Assembly (NCBI RefSeq): GCF_052119705.1
Contig: NZ_JBGQOP010000016.1
Span: forward strand, 6,012-70,011
DNA from: Oceanimonas sp052119705
Lineage (GTDB): Bacteria > Pseudomonadota > Gammaproteobacteria > Enterobacterales > Aeromonadaceae
DNA: 64,000 nucleotides
Direction: 5' to 3'
A model generated the notes under the pieces. The model saw only the letters and a program-made list of their open reading frames with translations. It was not told the DNA's origin and ran no database searches. Positions 62,499 through 64,000 of this stretch are shown here, piece by piece (positions within the stretch are counted from its first letter, which is position 1; each line of letters opens with the position of its first letter). The translations under genes and the position numbers were made by a program.

Positions 62499-63659
62499 TT
62501 AATGCTCTGCATCCGGCTTAGCCGCAGCTTGCTTAAACTCTGAATTTAGCCAAGGCTCCAATCCTTTCGCCTCATCAATAAATAACTGCAAATGCGGAAA
62601 TGGCATCTCAATATTGGCGTCATCCAACGCCTGCTTGATGGTTTCTAATAACTCGCAAGAAATACGACCTTTTACTTCTATATCTTTCGCGTGTACCCAT
62701 ACCTGAGCACTGAGGTTTAAGGAGGAATCAGCCAGCTCGCGTAACTGTAACCGCGGCTGCATTTGTTCATTGGTGATCACCATAGGATGGGCCGACAGCA
62801 CGGGCATGATCACCTCTCTGGCATGGGCAACCGATTCCTTATAGGCAATGCCTAAGGGAATACGAATTCGCGTGGGCCCTTCGACACTGAAATTAACGAT
62901 GTCTGAGGTGGCCACTCTTTCATTGGGGATCATGGTAAACACATTGTCGCGGGTGCGCAGCCAAGTAGTGCGAAAAGCAATGCGGATCACCTTGCCCTCT
63001 TCACCATGAATTTGCACCCAATCGCCAATGCGAAACGGCCGCTCAATGAGTAAGGTAATGCCGGCGATAAAGTTAGCCAGGGTCGACTGCGCCGCAAAAC
63101 CCACGGCGATGCCCACTATGCCTAAGCCCGCCACAATCGACAGCACATCAAAACCAAACTGCGCCAATACTGTGATGGTGCCCATGGCAATCAAGGCCAC
63201 AGAAAGCGTATTTTTACACAATTGCTCAAGCGACGAGTCAATGTGATGACGCGATAAGTTGGAAGTTAGCCCCCGCGATAACAATAGCCACAGCACGTAA
63301 AAGGCCAACGCCATTAACCCAGCGCGAGCCGCGCCTTTTAGCACGGCGTCGGTGGCATTATATTGCGCCAATATCGCAATGATCACCGCCAAGCCGATTA
63401 AATAACGCAACACCCTTTTGCCGGCAATAAAGGGTTTTTCGCCGTAGCGGGTGCGGCCCAGCACTAACTTAAGCAAGTTGGCCAGCAACCAGTAAAATAC
63501 ACCAAACAGCAGCAGTATCATCAGCGATACCAACAGTTGCCCAACACCTGCCACCACCAGCGCTTGCCAGTTCAAACCGCTCATGCCCAAGGCATTACTG
63601 GTATCTTGTAAACTTTCCTGAAACTGTTCCCACAATAAAGTAAAACTTGATGTCGCCAT
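62499..63659 (-). CDS. MscS-family mechanosensitive ion channel
   Basis: A 386-residue inner-membrane channel released by hypoosmotic shock. There are about five hydrophobic spans before and including the pore-lining helix (GLGIVGIAVGFAAQSTLANFIAGI), then the beta domain (PFRIGDWVQIHGEEGKV, TTWLRTRDNVFTMIPNERV) and the C-terminal alpha/beta domain. It is larger than the 286-residue MscS of E. coli, with two extra N-terminal spans. The ATG at 63657-63659 with AAGGATG upstream was chosen; 19 further codons were excluded. Confidence 0.93.
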   Translation of the reverse strand: MATSSFTLLWEQFQESLQDTSNALGMSGLNWQALVVAGVGQLLVSLMILLLFGVFYWLLANLLKLVLGRTRYGEKPFIAGKRVLRYLIGLAVIIAILAQYNATDAVLKGAARAGLMALAFYVLWLLLSRGLTSNLSRHHIDSSLEQLCKNTLSVALIAMGTITVLAQFGFDVLSIVAGLGIVGIAVGFAAQSTLANFIAGITLLIERPFRIGDWVQIHGEEGKVIRIAFRTTWLRTRDNVFTMIPNERVATSDIVNFSVEGPTRIRIPLGIAYKESVAHAREVIMPVLSAHPMVITNEQMQPRLQLRELADSSLNLSAQVWVHAKDIEVKGRISCELLETIKQALDDANIEMPFPHLQLFIDEAKGLEPWLNSEFKQAAAKPDAEH

Positions 63660-63754
63660 GGAATACATCCTTGTATCGGGTGCTAGTTTTAATAGAAGCA
63701 CAAACGCCGCACTCACTTATCTTGCGCGCGCCTTCAATATAGCGGCTAGCGGGC

Positions 63755-63903
63755 TTAATCTTTATCTGCAGGTGTTAAATACCATTGATGACGCACATAT
63801 AAGCCAGCACCGCACAGGCTGAGCAGCAATAATAAACCAAGACCCACTATGCCCAACACATCATTCACTGCTTTAAAGGGCGTCCATTGTAAATAATGTA
63901 TTT
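63755..63903 (-). pseudogene. C-terminal remnant of a membrane protein (PepSY-like tail)
   Basis: On the minus strand a frame reads IHYLQWTPFKAVNDVLG then a hydrophobic span (IVGLGLLLLLSLCGAGLYV) and ends RHQWYLTPADKD at a TAA (63755-63757). HYLQW followed by a terminal span resembles the ends of PepSY-associated membrane proteins. Upstream, the frame meets a TAA inside the ATACCAATC repeat, so the rest of the gene is missing or lies beyond the repeat. No start codon or ribosome site fits a short gene. Confidence 0.5.
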
Positions 63904-64000
63904 TATACCAATCGGATTAAAGGTGTGATCTAATTGGACTTATTCTGATTTCACTGTAACTAGTATGTCCGATTCAATCGACTTCTTAGCCCTCGCTAAG
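63903..64000. repeat. Repeat end related to the MITE-like element, partial
   Basis: TTATACCAATCGGATTAA... shares ATACCAATC and TGATCTA, at similar spacing, with the left end of the element at 31022-31389. The rest runs off the window. It directly adjoins the membrane-protein remnant. Confidence 0.5.

Noticed and set aside
1..64000. tRNA and rRNA genes
   Set aside because: No cloverleaf with a T-loop GGTTCRA and CCA end, and no rRNA-like stretch, was found on reading either strand.

Overview
The window looks like ordinary chromosomal core sequence of a marine or brackish gammaproteobacterium. The best fit by overall protein character is an Aeromonadaceae-like genus such as Oceanisphaera, Oceanimonas or Zobellella, but this is an inference without a database search. 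Support comes from gene orders shared with E. coli and Aeromonas (rne/rluC/yceF/yceD-rpmF-plsX-fabHDG-acpP-fabF-pabC-mltG-tmk-holB-ycfH; prc-proQ-msrC; asmA-dcd and mrp/metG; pabB-nudL-sdaA), a canonical LexA box upstream of yebG, and moderate GC content. No rRNA, tRNA, CRISPR array, prophage or intact insertion sequence was seen.

Layout. 1-7.9 kb, minus strand: the 5' part of a large NAD-glutamate dehydrogenase, then pepN with a DUF2835 gene coupled to it, and prc, proQ and msrC. 8-12 kb: an ABC exporter, SOS-controlled yebG and a Bcr/CflA-type drug exporter. 12.3-13.7 kb: the membrane pair qmcA and an NfeD-like gene. 13.8-24.8 kb: the fatty-acid/phospholipid cluster with its usual companions for folate (pabC), peptidoglycan (mltG) and replication (tmk, holB), all on the minus strand. 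25-31 kb: maf, a HAD phosphatase and rluC, then divergent rne with a long leader. 31-36 kb is the most accessory-like stretch: a MITE-like repeat, an FNT-family channel, an esterase, and two copies of a low-molecular-weight phosphatase gene (one lacking its catalytic loop) around yjdM and a small membrane-protein gene. 36.3-42.4 kb: asmA, dcd and mrp, divergent from metG. 42.7-48 kb: sdaA, nudL, pabB and a class I fumarase. 48.3-51 kb: an arsRCH-acr3 arsenic operon. 51-55.5 kb: rlmI, the selD-selU selenouridine pair and a ycbL-like hydrolase. 55.6-64 kb: a chemoreceptor, an unrecognised acidic-tailed membrane protein, mepA, glpK-glpD, an MscS-family channel and a broken membrane-protein tail.

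Functionally the window serves central metabolism: membrane lipid synthesis, RNA processing, amino acid and nucleotide supply, glycerol use and stress or metal tolerance. The less expected material lies between genes. It includes a GTGAGGCGTGAGG-type repeat, several times paired and inverted between convergent genes, a REP family, a MITE-like element with a probable relative at the right edge, a 99-bp inverted-repeat element between fabD and fabG, and opposing terminators around an orphan reading frame near 10.6 kb. I found no convincing undescribed multi-gene system. The strongest leads are the truncated phosphatase duplicate and these intergenic elements.
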